A DNA stretch of 64,000 nt from Sthenelais limicola (lineage: Eukaryota > Annelida > Polychaeta > Phyllodocida > Sigalionidae). Each line of letters begins with the position of its first letter. The first letter of the stretch is position 1. A model generated the notes under the pieces. The model did not search any database. It saw only the letters and a program-made list of their open reading frames with translations, and was not told where the DNA came from. Of the stretch, positions 10,251 through 19,490 are shown piece after piece. The translations under genes were made by a program, and so were the position numbers. The DNA is taken from contig OW804097.1 of assembly GCA_942159475.1 (NCBI GenBank), positions 4,431,685-4,495,684 of the forward strand, given 5' to 3'.

Positions 10251-10830
10251 TTCCTGTCAATGATTTGGCTGCCATTTTCAGATCTGTCAGTTTGTCAGAT
10301 GTCAACAAACAGACTTGTAGTACTGCCGTCTTACTCAGTTTCCGGACTTTGCTATGCAAATATAATATTGTACCATCTTCATCCTCTGACCTTGGGCATG
10401 TAATTTGTTGCTCTGATGCAGTTTTCACTGAGGAAGGAATTTCTATTACTGTCAGATCATCACTGCCATGACCAGTTGACTATTCCCATCAACAGGTGTG
10501 ATAATTCCCTGTTTGATGTGGTGCCCAGTCTTGGTCGGCTCTTCATGAAGTTTCCTGCCTCTCCTGATGAACCTTTATTTTTCAAAATGTTGGAAAATGA
10601 TAAGCGCAAATATTTGCTATATAGTGACTTGTTAGCCTTCTAGAAGCCAAGACTGCTAGTATTGGTTATGACCCACAAGACATAGGCCTTCAATCATTTT
10701 GGCGCTCTGGTGCATCATATCTACATGGGTTGGGAGTCCCCCTGATAGATATTAAATCTTTCGGCGATTGGAAAAGTTTTTCGGTTCTCGATTATCTACA
10801 TACTCTGCAGACTACCATGGTCTGAAACGG
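10228..10830 (+). pseudogene. DIRS-type tyrosine recombinase remnant
   Basis: The reading moves between frames: S-T-A-V-L-L-S-F-R-T-L-L near 10320, N-I-V-P-S-S, then (10640-10820) W-R-S-G-A-S-Y-L, G-V-P-L-I-D-I-K-S-F-G-D-W-K-S and V-L-D-Y-L. These match the catalytic domain of DIRS-group recombinases. The usual Arg after L-L is Cys (L-L-C-K-Y-N) and the His of HxxR is Gln, so the catalytic set is incomplete as well as frameshifted near 10640. A dead copy. 10831-11621 holds nothing further I recognise. Confidence 0.6.
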
Positions 10831-11621
10831 TTTTTATTTAAAAACGGTGGTGAAAAGATCTTTAATAAAGCCGGCTTCAATGGACGCACCTCCAGTCCCA
10901 TCCCTTGAGTTGTGTATTATTGTTTATAATTCTAAGCAAACGGATAATATCAGGTAATGAAACAGGTTATATACTACCTGTATATATGTATGCTTGGATA
11001 TCTCCTTTATGGGTACTCATCCTGATTTTTATTGTATAAACTGATTATTCAATTTAGGTTCCGGTCGATATGTTTTATCCATACACTGTATATACAACAT
11101 TAGAATGGAATTATGAATCCAGGATCCAATATATTTAACAACTCTCGCTTAATAGTCATATTTACAACCACTAGACAGGTACCTTCATACATCATTGTCA
11201 TCATTTTTTATTTGTTTTCTTTAATATTTTCTTAATATCCTTTTGTGTAATTTAAATAGAAACTGGCTGAATATGAAATAGAACCTTCTCTGTTCATTAA
11301 GAATTGTTCAACTAAGTCAGCGGATAACAAAAATCACAATTATACTTTTTTTACTATATTTATAAATACTATTTTTTTGTGGGAGTAACTGTTTGTTAAA
11401 ACCTGAATCAAATTTTGTCAAAAGAAATGTTTAATATCTGAATACAGGAGTACCCAGAGGTGTGGAGGGTGGCCTACTCAGTAAAGGGCAAGGCATGGCT
11501 GAAAAGGAGTGCCTGAAGCAAAAGAAGAATATTGTTCAGAATAGACATCCTACGTTCTAATATCCATGTTGCCAACTATACAATTGAAAGCGTTGGCTAA
11601 TTGATGGGGTCACTCACACTA

Positions 11622-11859
11622 ACTGAGGCGGCCTGAGTGAGTGAGTGAGTGAGATTGGTTGCTTTACGCCCTTATCAACACTTTGAAGTGTTATATCAAG
11701 GGCGGGAGAGCTGAGAGGGAGGCAGTTTATGATCATACCCAGGAAATAGAGATAGAGAAGAAGGGAGAGAGAGACAGAGAAAAGAGACAGAAAGGTCCTT
11801 TAAGGTCTTACCCAGGACCAGGCACTTTAAGGTCTTACCCAGGACCACTGAGGCGGCCT
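11622..11859 (+). mobile_element. SINE copy 1 with 13-bp target duplications
   Basis: ACTGAGGCGGCCT flanks the insert at 11622-11634 and 11847-11859. The 212-bp body starts with GAGTGA repeats, then a nested hairpin (CGCCCTT / AAGGGCG outside, AACACTT / AAGTGTT inside, 11668-11705), a purine-rich middle, and two copies of a block ending CTTACCCAGGAC. The same body recurs at 25810-26022 and 34040-34226. Long variable target duplications indicate LINE-mediated insertion. No clear pol III A/B boxes or poly(A) tail were identified. Confidence 0.75.
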
Positions 11860-11890
11860 ATGCACCTATATCAATAATACCCTAGAATAC

Positions 11891-13905
11891 ATGGTTCTGT
11901 CAGATCTATCCATTGTAAATAAGGACATAGAAGCACAATGCATCCTCATAGATTACCCCCTATCTATAGACCTTATCCTGTGTAAAGTCACCGGCCCCCA
12001 TTATACTATTGCAGAAAGTGCCTACCAGTCCTATCATCATATGTTGAGTGATCAAGAGATAGGCACCAAGGTTAGGAAATCATTATTATGTGCAACATAA
12101 ACATTGATAAGCTACCCGACTCAGATCATCCGAAGAGTAATCTAGATGATCTAAGTAAACTATTGTAGTGGATATGAGGATCAGCGCAAGTCTAGTATAG
12201 CTTGCTGTTGTTTTAACTCTTATATAACCGGGTCGGCCTTCAAGGTCAAGGTTGGAGCTCCGCTCGCTCAGCCTTTCAAGCCTTTCGGATCTGTTCCGTT
12301 TTTACCTTGAATGAAATGTTAAGCTTTACCCTAGTTACAGATTACCTTTCATCTTTCTGCATTGACCAGAATACGTACTGTATTGCATAACTGTGATGTA
12401 TTGTGTATCTCCTGTATCACTTATTCCTGTACGAAGAACATCTTGCCATTTACTTGTACACACCTTGTTATTGTACGGATTGTATTTGTGACTATTCCGG
12501 AAATCCTTTCCGTCAGATGTCTTGGTTAGCCCGGCTGACCATGTACCTTGTGATTGCACTGTGGGGGAAATAAAGCTACGGAAACAGAGATCGTTGTCCA
12601 TGTTTTACTTTCCCTTAGTCAAGAGGAGAATTGAACCTGGGTTGTCTAAGTAATAGCACGAAGGTTATCGCGGGCTGGATAACTAGTGTCACCATTTACT
12701 GATAAACTACCTGTAGGAGAGCCTACAGCCCCGGATTGGTAATCAAGATATCCGGGGGTTCACTACACTTGTATCTAATAAGCATCTCCAATCGTTCATC
12801 TGTATAGCTACGAGGCAAGGGTTAAATATAGAGCAGAGTATTCACGTTCAAATACCTTGGGTGTATAATAGACGAGAAATTAACTTTGAATCAGCATGTC
12901 TCTAGTATTCTGCGAACTGTTTATTGGAAGTTAGGTGAACTGCAGAAGAGGAGGAAATATATGAATTTGAAGCTATGTATGCTCATATTTAGAACTTATA
13001 TCCTACCCACTTGCGAATATGCTTCCCCATTCTTTGGGCCGACTAATAGTGGCTTATGTAATAAATTGGATCGGTCATACAAGTATGCACTCCAAATTGC
13101 CTATGTCCAAAGGGAAGGATCAGACTACATTTAAAAAATGCGTGATAACAATCTGTTACCTTTGGAGACCCGATGGAAAGTTAACATAATCTGCATGGTA
13201 CATAGACACAAGGTATTACATGATCTAACAAATAATGAACGATTACTAAGACGAGATATGGCCCAGAACATTGAGTTGTCTCTTCCTAGAACAGAGAGGT
13301 ACAAAAAGTCAATTATGTAAGAAGGAATATCAATGTGGAATGAATTACCAGCGAATACAAAATTAATTACTGAAGATAAGCAACTAAAAATTGTTCTTAT
13401 AAATCGATGTAGAGAATTGATTGTAGATACATAATCATTTGTGTTTTTAATCCTGGCCTCCTGTTTTTACCTTGCAGCAAATCGACCAAGTATAGTAGCA
13501 ATGTCTTGAGTAGACCAGGTGATTCAAACAGCTGGGTAGGATAATGGAGAAATGTACATGCCGTCTAGCATTGAAGTTGTGGATATACATTGTTGACAAA
13601 TGTCTGAGTATGTTTAGAATTAGATTGAGATTGTCTTGAGTCTGTAGTAGTAATTCGAGATTGTATGTATTCGCGATTGGTAACCATAGCCTTGGGTGAA
13701 GAAGTATTTTGGATGTATAGAAAGAAATATTAAGTAGAAATGTGGGTAAATCTTGATTTGATAATTGCAGTATTATAATATTTTATATCCTGGGCAACGC
13801 ACAATAAATAACAGCTCTGTCTTCATATGCGTATTTGAATATGAAGATGACATAATAACGTTGTAATGTAATGTGGCCAATAAAAATATTTAAAAAAAAA
13901 AATAG
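11891..13905 (+). pseudogene. LINE remnant: endonuclease piece joined to RT C-terminus, split by a solo LTR
   Basis: 11891-12163 reads as APE endonuclease with frame changes (D-I-E-A-Q-C-I-L-I-D, then N-I-N-I-D-K). It resumes after the solo LTR at 12768 (V-S-N-K-H-L-Q-S-F-I, A-T-R). At about 12825 it joins directly to the end of the RT (F-K-Y-L-G-C-I-I-D-E-K-L; L-P-T-C-E-Y-A), so the catalytic palm is deleted. Coding ends near 13432 with two stops inside (13132, 13318). A 3' untranslated region follows with AATAAAAATATT and an A-run ending at about 13902. A dead copy. Confidence 0.65.
12164..12767 (+). mobile_element. Solo LTR, 604 bp
   Basis: It begins TGTAGTGG and ends TTCACTACA, has AATAAA at 12569-12574, and interrupts an endonuclease reading frame. 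The flanks CTAT and CTTG form at best a degenerate 4-bp duplication. No primer-binding site or internal region follows, so it is a solo LTR or a fragment. Its termini resemble the LTR at 37296-37798. Confidence 0.6.
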
Positions 13906-14880
13906 CAAATCAACTTCACTTGATCACATTCTGACCAACGTTAGACACATCAGCGAAGGAGGAATCATAGAATTGTATCTTGGTGACCACTGCATAATCT
14001 TTATGACAAAGAAGAAAAAAGATAGACATATGTGATGTGTTTCAGGAAAATGAGTCATAAGTCGCAAAAAGTAGATTGTGAGATTCCATTATATTTGAAA
14101 AGATGAGATCAAGCCGATTCCAATGATAGTAAACAGTCTAACCATCCAATAAGTATTTCTAGATTTTAAATCTGATATTTTTATTTTGGAAAAAAAAAGT
14201 TTGCAATATTTCTGGGGGGTAATGAACAGTAAAGTAACTAAATATAGTTCATATAAGGACCTTTAAAACGAAAGGATATATTACATACATTGTCCTGAAA
14301 TTTGATACACCGATCGATATATCTATAAGTGATTAGCTCTCCAAAAATCAGAACATTCCAATAAAGTGATCTTGTAAAATAAACACTTTGAAAAATATTA
14401 TTTTTGCGACTTATGACTCATTTTCCTGGAACACACCACATATAACAGATGTAAGTTCAAAGCCAGGTCATATGCTAATTTAAACCCTACAGTTATCACC
14501 AATGAGGTAAACTTAATCAAGAACTGGGACAAGTACTATAACTGTACAGACCCGAATGCAGCCTGACAACTTCTCTATACCACGTACTTGGCAAAGTTAT
14601 AAAAAAGTACAAAGAAAAACCATCTTGGTATTCAAATGAATTACTAAACCTAGCTCATAACCAAGATTACAACTTTCATAAATACAGGAGACAGAAAATG
14701 AAACTTTTAGAGCAAGAGCAGTATATTTCAGGAATTGTGCGAACCCTGAAACAAGATGCGCCCGAAGTGATTACTTTAGTGATCAGCTTCACAGACATAG
14801 ATACAACATACAAAATGTTGGCAAATGGTAAATGTTAAATGAATATAAGTATAAATTGCCTAGAAAAGAACTGACTTTGG
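13906..14880 (+). pseudogene. LINE remnant: endonuclease end and linker, split by a MITE
   Basis: 13906-14030 reads S-L-D-H-I-L-T-N and G-D-H-C-I-I-F, the end of an APE-type endonuclease. After the MITE, 14441-14720 reads as the linker to the RT with stops and shifts (V-N-L-I-K-N-W-D-K-Y-Y, S-W-Y-S-N-E-L-L-N-L-A). The RT proper is missing. From 14881 to 15440 I see no gene. Confidence 0.5.
14031..14440 (+). mobile_element. 410-bp MITE with about 40-bp TIRs and TA target duplication
   Basis: The left end TGTGATGTGTTTCAGG and the complement of the right end TGTGGTGTGTTCCAGG continue as identical AAAATGAGTCATAAGTCGC and A-runs, giving terminal inverted repeats of about 40 bp with two mismatches. 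TA flanks both sides (14029-14030, 14441-14442) and LINE coding sequence lies on either side. No open frame is present inside. TA plus these TIRs suggest a Tc1/mariner-mobilised non-autonomous element. Confidence 0.8.
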
Positions 14881-15292
14881 AAATCACTTGCTAGACACCT
14901 GATCGTCATCATCAGAATGCCAGCTGGCCATTGGCCCAAGCTTGGACATATATAAGCTGGACATAGCACTGGTCAGTCTAGGCCCGGAGTTCGACAGCAT
15001 TGGTTGAGCAAAGACAGTTCTCAGTTGAAATTTGTTTTCTTTTTTTTTCTCGTTGTTGGGGCAAAGGAAATAAAAATAAATCAGGGTCAGACAAGCACCC
15101 ATATGAAGGCAATGTCTCTCTCCCAGCTCATTTATTTGTTCCAGCAATTTATATTAAATTACTATTCATCTCTTAAAGATGAAACCAAATCGATCAATAA
15201 GATTATTGACTCAGCCACCGTCCAATGGCTAACAACTAATTTAAGGTTAGGGTTAGGGTTATGATAAGCATTGTTATCAATCCATGTACTCC

Positions 15293-15314
15293 ATAGGGGC
15301 CCACGGGCCCCTAT
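15293..15314. repeat. Perfect palindrome, 10-bp arms, 2-bp spacer
   Basis: ATAGGGGCCC-AC-GGGCCCCTAT. No associated gene; function unknown. Confidence 0.8.
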
Positions 15315-15439
15315 CCAAGTAGACCAGTGTTTCAGCTCATCAAGTATCTTGACATACCTTGTTATATTAACAAGGATTAACTAAGTTAACTGATGGACAT
15401 GTTCAATGAATATGCTCTAAAGCAATGTATAAAAGTAGC

Positions 15440-16563
15440 CACCAGACATGGTCAAAATAGTTCTTCTAGATATAATTGGCACAGACCACCCTCATGAGAA
15501 AAACACTGGGACGGTCAATGTAAACATATCAGATCACTCTATTGTTTACATAATTATAAAGAAAAATGACGAGCCCTGTCACAAAATCTCACAGATGTGC
15601 ACGTAGGTATGATAAAATTGACTTTGAAGATCTTGATAATTATCTACAGAATATCATGACAGACGCAAACTTGTTGCATACAGGTAATACCTCTACAGAG
15701 GTTCTATGGTCAAGGTTAAAAAATCATTTGAGTGAATACTTAGATAAGGTATGCCCACTGGAGCGTATTGTACATGTTTCCAGAGGTAAAATGATACTAG
15801 ACCAAGATACACACCTAGAAAGAATGTGACCGTCTGTTCAAAATAGCAAAAAGTTCTAACCTAGCAGAAGATTGGAAGGTCGCTAGTTTGGCAAGAAGAG
15901 CTGTAAGTAGTGCAATCAGGAGAATTGAAAAGGCAAACATTTCTACTAAACTTACTCAATGTGCTAACGACACAAACAAATTTTGGAGAGAGCTTAATAA
16001 ATTAATAAATTCGGAATTAATAAAGTCCTCAGAAAGCTTTATACATGAAAATCGTATCGTGACAGGACGTGAAGCTAGCAATTGTCTGAATACGGTATTT
16101 AAAAACATGGGTAATGTTGATGTGGTAAATAACAATAGCTTCACTGATTATCTAATAGAAGACATTGATACCCTCACTTGTACCAGGATAAATATATCAG
16201 AGGATAAGGTTATAGATTTTATCAGGTCTATTGATATCAACAAGAACTGTGGGTTCAACTGGACTTCCACAAAGGTATTGAAATTCTTCTTGACAAAATT
16301 ATCATCACCATTTACTCTGTTCTTGAAAGCTTGTGTAAAGAGTGGTAAAATTCCAAACGAATGGAAATCGTTCAATGTGGTAGCGATCCCAAAAGGAGGA
16401 AATGCTAAGATATTTGACAATTATAGGCCAATCTCCCTGGTACCTCTTCCCTCTAAAATTCTAGAGCATTTTATTTGTGAACCTTTACGACTACATATGG
16501 AGTCTAATGAGCTGTTTACAGAGTGTCAGGGGGTGTTCAGACAGGGGTTTTTAACTAATAGAT
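15440..16563 (+). pseudogene. LINE, 5' half: endonuclease end, linker and RT N-terminus
   Basis: The piece starts inside the endonuclease (V-N-I-S-D-H-S-I-V near 15525), continues through the linker with a shift near 15835, and reaches the RT fingers: V-V-A-I-P-K-G-G, N-Y-R-P-I-S-L-V-P, F-T-E-C-Q-G-V. Coding stops at 16563 where the Gypsy LTR begins. The RT resumes in the compatible frame after 28451, so the Gypsy element hit this LINE. It lacks its 5' end and any ORF1. The family is related to the copies at 40165 and 61207. Confidence 0.75.
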
Positions 16564-17010
16564 TGTGGTGCTGAGTGTGGTGGTGCCGGGTTGGAGCGGT
16601 TATCCCCGCTCTGGCCCGGCGCTGCTAGCCAGTATCCCAAACCCCCGGTCTAGTCACCCGGTTATCCGGGTGCGGCCGGCCGGATTGGATTCGGGCTGGC
16701 TGTTCTACCTGTTGCAGGGATGGTTTGCCACCAGATGTCGTGTGGGGGTTTTGTCTCTCTTATTTTAATATTTTACTGTTAGCATATGTCTGATTTCAAT
16801 TCTTGTGTTAAACTACCCTTTCTTAACTATAACTTTTTGTTCTTATCCCTCTCTTCTGTGAAGCGGAGGGAGAACCTTTTTCACTGTGGTTGAAGGGTTT
16901 TTAGTCGGCAATAAAGACTAAAGTGCTAGCAAGGACTCGGAGATCTGTGTTGTTCTATTCTTGTTGTTATTTACCTGAATCGCCGTACAAGTAAATAAGC
17001 AGACATTACA
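16564..17010 (+). repeat. 5' LTR of the Gypsy element
   Basis: Starts TGTGGTGCTGAG, ends GACATTACA, 447 bp. AATAAA lies at 16910-16915 in the presumed R region. Differs from the 3' LTR at about three positions. Confidence 0.92.
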
Positions 17011-17013
17011 ATT

Positions 17014-17031
17014 TGGTGCCGTGACCAATTC
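17014..17031 (+). promoter_or_regulatory. Primer-binding site candidate
   Basis: TGGTGCCGTGACCAATTC lies 3 nt after the LTR and starts with TGG, complementary to a tRNA CCA end. I do not assign the tRNA. Confidence 0.6.
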
Positions 17032-17079
17032 GGGTTTCTTTGTACTTTGTTTTGTATTTAGTCTTGGAACTCCGGCCTT

Positions 17080-19470
17080 ATGGCTGGGAGGGATGATTTG
17101 CCGGAGGAAGCTCTTGTTCTTCTTCCCGAGGAGGAAGAGGTTCAGGAGAACCCGGAACTGGCGGCCCCGGGTTTGAATATAGAACCTGTTGAGGAGGAGG
17201 TCGATCCGAATCAACAGGGAGGTGTAGAAATTATTGAAGATGTAGAAAACGTTGAACTTGAAGTCGGAGCGGAGGCAGCTAATTTATTACCTGCCCCGAT
17301 CCAGCCCGCTGTAATAGTCAATCCTCCTGCAGGGGAGATAGTAGTGGACGTTCCGCCTGCGCCTGCGGCTCCGGTGAGGCGGGCTCCGATGCAGCTCCCG
17401 GCTCCCCCGGGACTTATGCTACCGGCTCCGGCTCCGGCTGAGTTAAGGTTGCCTGCTCCCGCGGAGGTCCGGTTGCCTGCTCCCGCGGAGGTCCGGTTGC
17501 CTCCACCGGAATACCATAGGTTGATGGAACGTAGACCCGTTCGTCGTGCTGAAAATGAGTTGTTTGTAGATGCACTGGAAAATCAGGTGGAGGTCCAGTC
17601 ATTAGGATCAGATAATGGTTCTTTGGCAGGTAGCGGACTTTGGGATGAAGTCCGTACACCTGATAGGAATGTAGGTGTTAGGAGGGGAAGACAGCAGCCT
17701 ATTAGTCCTGTCCCTAGAGTTGCTCAAGCGCCAGTTAGGTTGCGTTTTCCCGAACGTAGGTTGAGAGATGAAGATGAAATGTCCGAACACCTGCAGAATA
17801 CTGATGAACAATATACAGTGCGGAGACAACATTTGACGTTTGATCGAATGGATACACTATTAGGGGTCCAAATGAAGCGCATTAATGAACTGACTGACTC
17901 GTTGCACATGACAACTACTCGTGGTTCGCAAGTAGCTGCCGAGTCAGCCCGGGAACTAGAAAACGCTAGGAAAAATGAACGAAATTTGCATTTGGTGATT
18001 GAACAGCAGGAACAGAGAATGTTCACCTTGCAACAGGAGCTTAGGGCTTCAAAAGCTGACAGGTTGGCGGAATTGTCGATTGCTGAGGAGTTGGCCCGAA
18101 AAGCGGCAGCCACCAAAGCTGAATTAGATAATGTCAGACGGCAGTCTAGGGTACTGCCGCCCGAACGAGATTGGGGCCTAGCTGCTAGCACTCCGATTCG
18201 GCCACCTGGGGTAACGGAGGCCTCTTATGCCAGATTGATGGGTGAATTACCTGATTTTCCGCAATCAACACGTTTTGCGAATGAGGGAAAGAAAGTAGGT
18301 CCTATTCAGTCACGGGATATGGATCAGGAAAGGGCTGTGGGTACTCCCCATGGTGGTTGGGAAGATAAGAATCCGAGAGCTCCGGAAACCCCGAAAAGGA
18401 AGGTTGCTTTTCAGAGTCCGGTTTATGATGTGGCAGGAGACGGTGGTAATATTGCAATTATTGATGTGGGTAAACGAAAATCCATTGATCCTGCTGCTGA
18501 TTATGATCCGGAGGATGAACCGGAGGCGTTTGAAATCCATGAAATGGACCCTAGTATGCCTGAACATCGGCCGAAACCCCTTACTTTCCCGAAATGGGAT
18601 GGTAAACAGGATTGGAGGGAGTATCAGCGGAAGACAGTTGTGGTTGCTCGAGCAATGAATTGCAGCGATCACACGTATAAAGTGCAGTTGATTGCTGCAG
18701 TTGAAGAGAATATGCCCCATGCTACTTCCATTAAACCGAATAAATATACAGTTCGGGAGTTGTTACGTATGATGGAAGCGGTACATAGCTCGGCTATGTC
18801 TTCTCAGACGCGGAAGGATGCTTTTATGGCTTTGAGGCAGACTCCGGGTCAAACTCCGGCTAACTTTGCAGATACTGTTTCTAAGAAGGCCTTGCATGAT
18901 TTCGGGAAATGGGATAGTACGTTACATACTATGGCTATGAAGGTGTTTCTGGACGGTTTGGTGGATCCGGGAATGGCTATGCATGTAGCACTGCAAGAGC
19001 CGAAGAATATTGCGGCAGCCGGTGCTATTGCCACGCGCTATGGGGATGTGATTAAGAATAACCCCCGATTAGCTGCTAGTTTGATGACTGTGTCAGGGGG
19101 GTCGGAAGGCAGCGAGAGATCGAGAGGTGAAAATGTTGCGGCAGTTGCTAAGGTGGAGGGTGTTAGCAGCCTGCCTATAAGTCCAGGTTTGCTTGGTGAA
19201 TTTTATGCTTTTAAAGCTTGGGATGCTACGAAGTCCAAGGCTACTCCGAAGATACAGAGTACTGAGAAAACTCAGCCAGAAGCCGAACGTAAGCCATTCC
19301 GGAAAGGCTCGTTCAAAAAACCCATCTGCTATTATTGCAGGGAAGAAGGCCATCTGATAACTGAGTGTGACCAGCAAGCTTTGCATTTTGCGAGTATGAA
19401 GAGACAAGCGGAGCGCGAGGCAGCATTGAAAGAATCCGGGAATCCGGGAAACTCTGCCAGCCCCTCCTAG
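17080..19470 (+). CDS. gag: Gag polyprotein of the Gypsy element
   Basis: 796 codons from the first ATG downstream of the primer-binding site. The N-terminal about 170 residues are acidic, then Pro/Ala-rich with short repeats of the type L-P-A-P-A-E-V-R. Residues about 240-350 are long helices likely to form a coiled coil. Residues about 495-660 have the look of a retroelement capsid domain (W-D-G-K-Q-D-W-R-E-Y, F-L-D-G-L). Residues 750-763 form a CCHC knuckle, C-Y-Y-C-R-E-E-G-H-L-I-T-E-C, for RNA binding. It forms the cytoplasmic particle. The 3' end overlaps the pol frame and carries the frameshift signal. The frame is intact. Confidence 0.88.
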   Translation: MAGRDDLPEEALVLLPEEEEVQENPELAAPGLNIEPVEEEVDPNQQGGVEIIEDVENVELEVGAEAANLLPAPIQPAVIVNPPAGEIVVDVPPAPAAPVRRAPMQLPAPPGLMLPAPAPAELRLPAPAEVRLPAPAEVRLPPPEYHRLMERRPVRRAENELFVDALENQVEVQSLGSDNGSLAGSGLWDEVRTPDRNVGVRRGRQQPISPVPRVAQAPVRLRFPERRLRDEDEMSEHLQNTDEQYTVRRQHLTFDRMDTLLGVQMKRINELTDSLHMTTTRGSQVAAESARELENARKNERNLHLVIEQQEQRMFTLQQELRASKADRLAELSIAEELARKAAATKAELDNVRRQSRVLPPERDWGLAASTPIRPPGVTEASYARLMGELPDFPQSTRFANEGKKVGPIQSRDMDQERAVGTPHGGWEDKNPRAPETPKRKVAFQSPVYDVAGDGGNIAIIDVGKRKSIDPAADYDPEDEPEAFEIHEMDPSMPEHRPKPLTFPKWDGKQDWREYQRKTVVVARAMNCSDHTYKVQLIAAVEENMPHATSIKPNKYTVRELLRMMEAVHSSAMSSQTRKDAFMALRQTPGQTPANFADTVSKKALHDFGKWDSTLHTMAMKVFLDGLVDPGMAMHVALQEPKNIAAAGAIATRYGDVIKNNPRLAASLMTVSGGSEGSERSRGENVAAVAKVEGVSSLPISPGLLGEFYAFKAWDATKSKATPKIQSTEKTQPEAERKPFRKGSFKKPICYYCREEGHLITECDQQALHFASMKRQAEREAALKESGNPGNSASPS

Positions 19471-19490
19471 GCGGTGGAGTGGGGGCAGAG
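19446..19490 (+). promoter_or_regulatory. Programmed -1 ribosomal frameshift signal (gag to pol)
   Basis: The heptamer G-GGA-AAC (19446-19452) sits exactly in the X-XXY-YYZ register of the gag frame, 15 nt before the gag TAG. Slipping back one base enters the pol frame, which is open from 19371. Downstream, CCCCTCC (19461-19467) can pair with GGA/GGGG (19476-19478, 19481-19484), 8 nt after the heptamer. CTCTGC (19452-19457) can pair with GCAGAG (19485-19490). The gag stop lies in the loop. All of this is read directly from the sequence; efficiency is unknown. Confidence 0.75.

Noticed and set aside
15243..15261. GGTTAGGGTTAGGGTTA, telomere-like
   Set aside because: Fewer than three full units; too short to call an interstitial telomere.
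18310..18720. Long minus-strand frames within gag and pol of the Gypsy element
   Set aside because: They mirror the strongly biased sense frame and carry no motifs.
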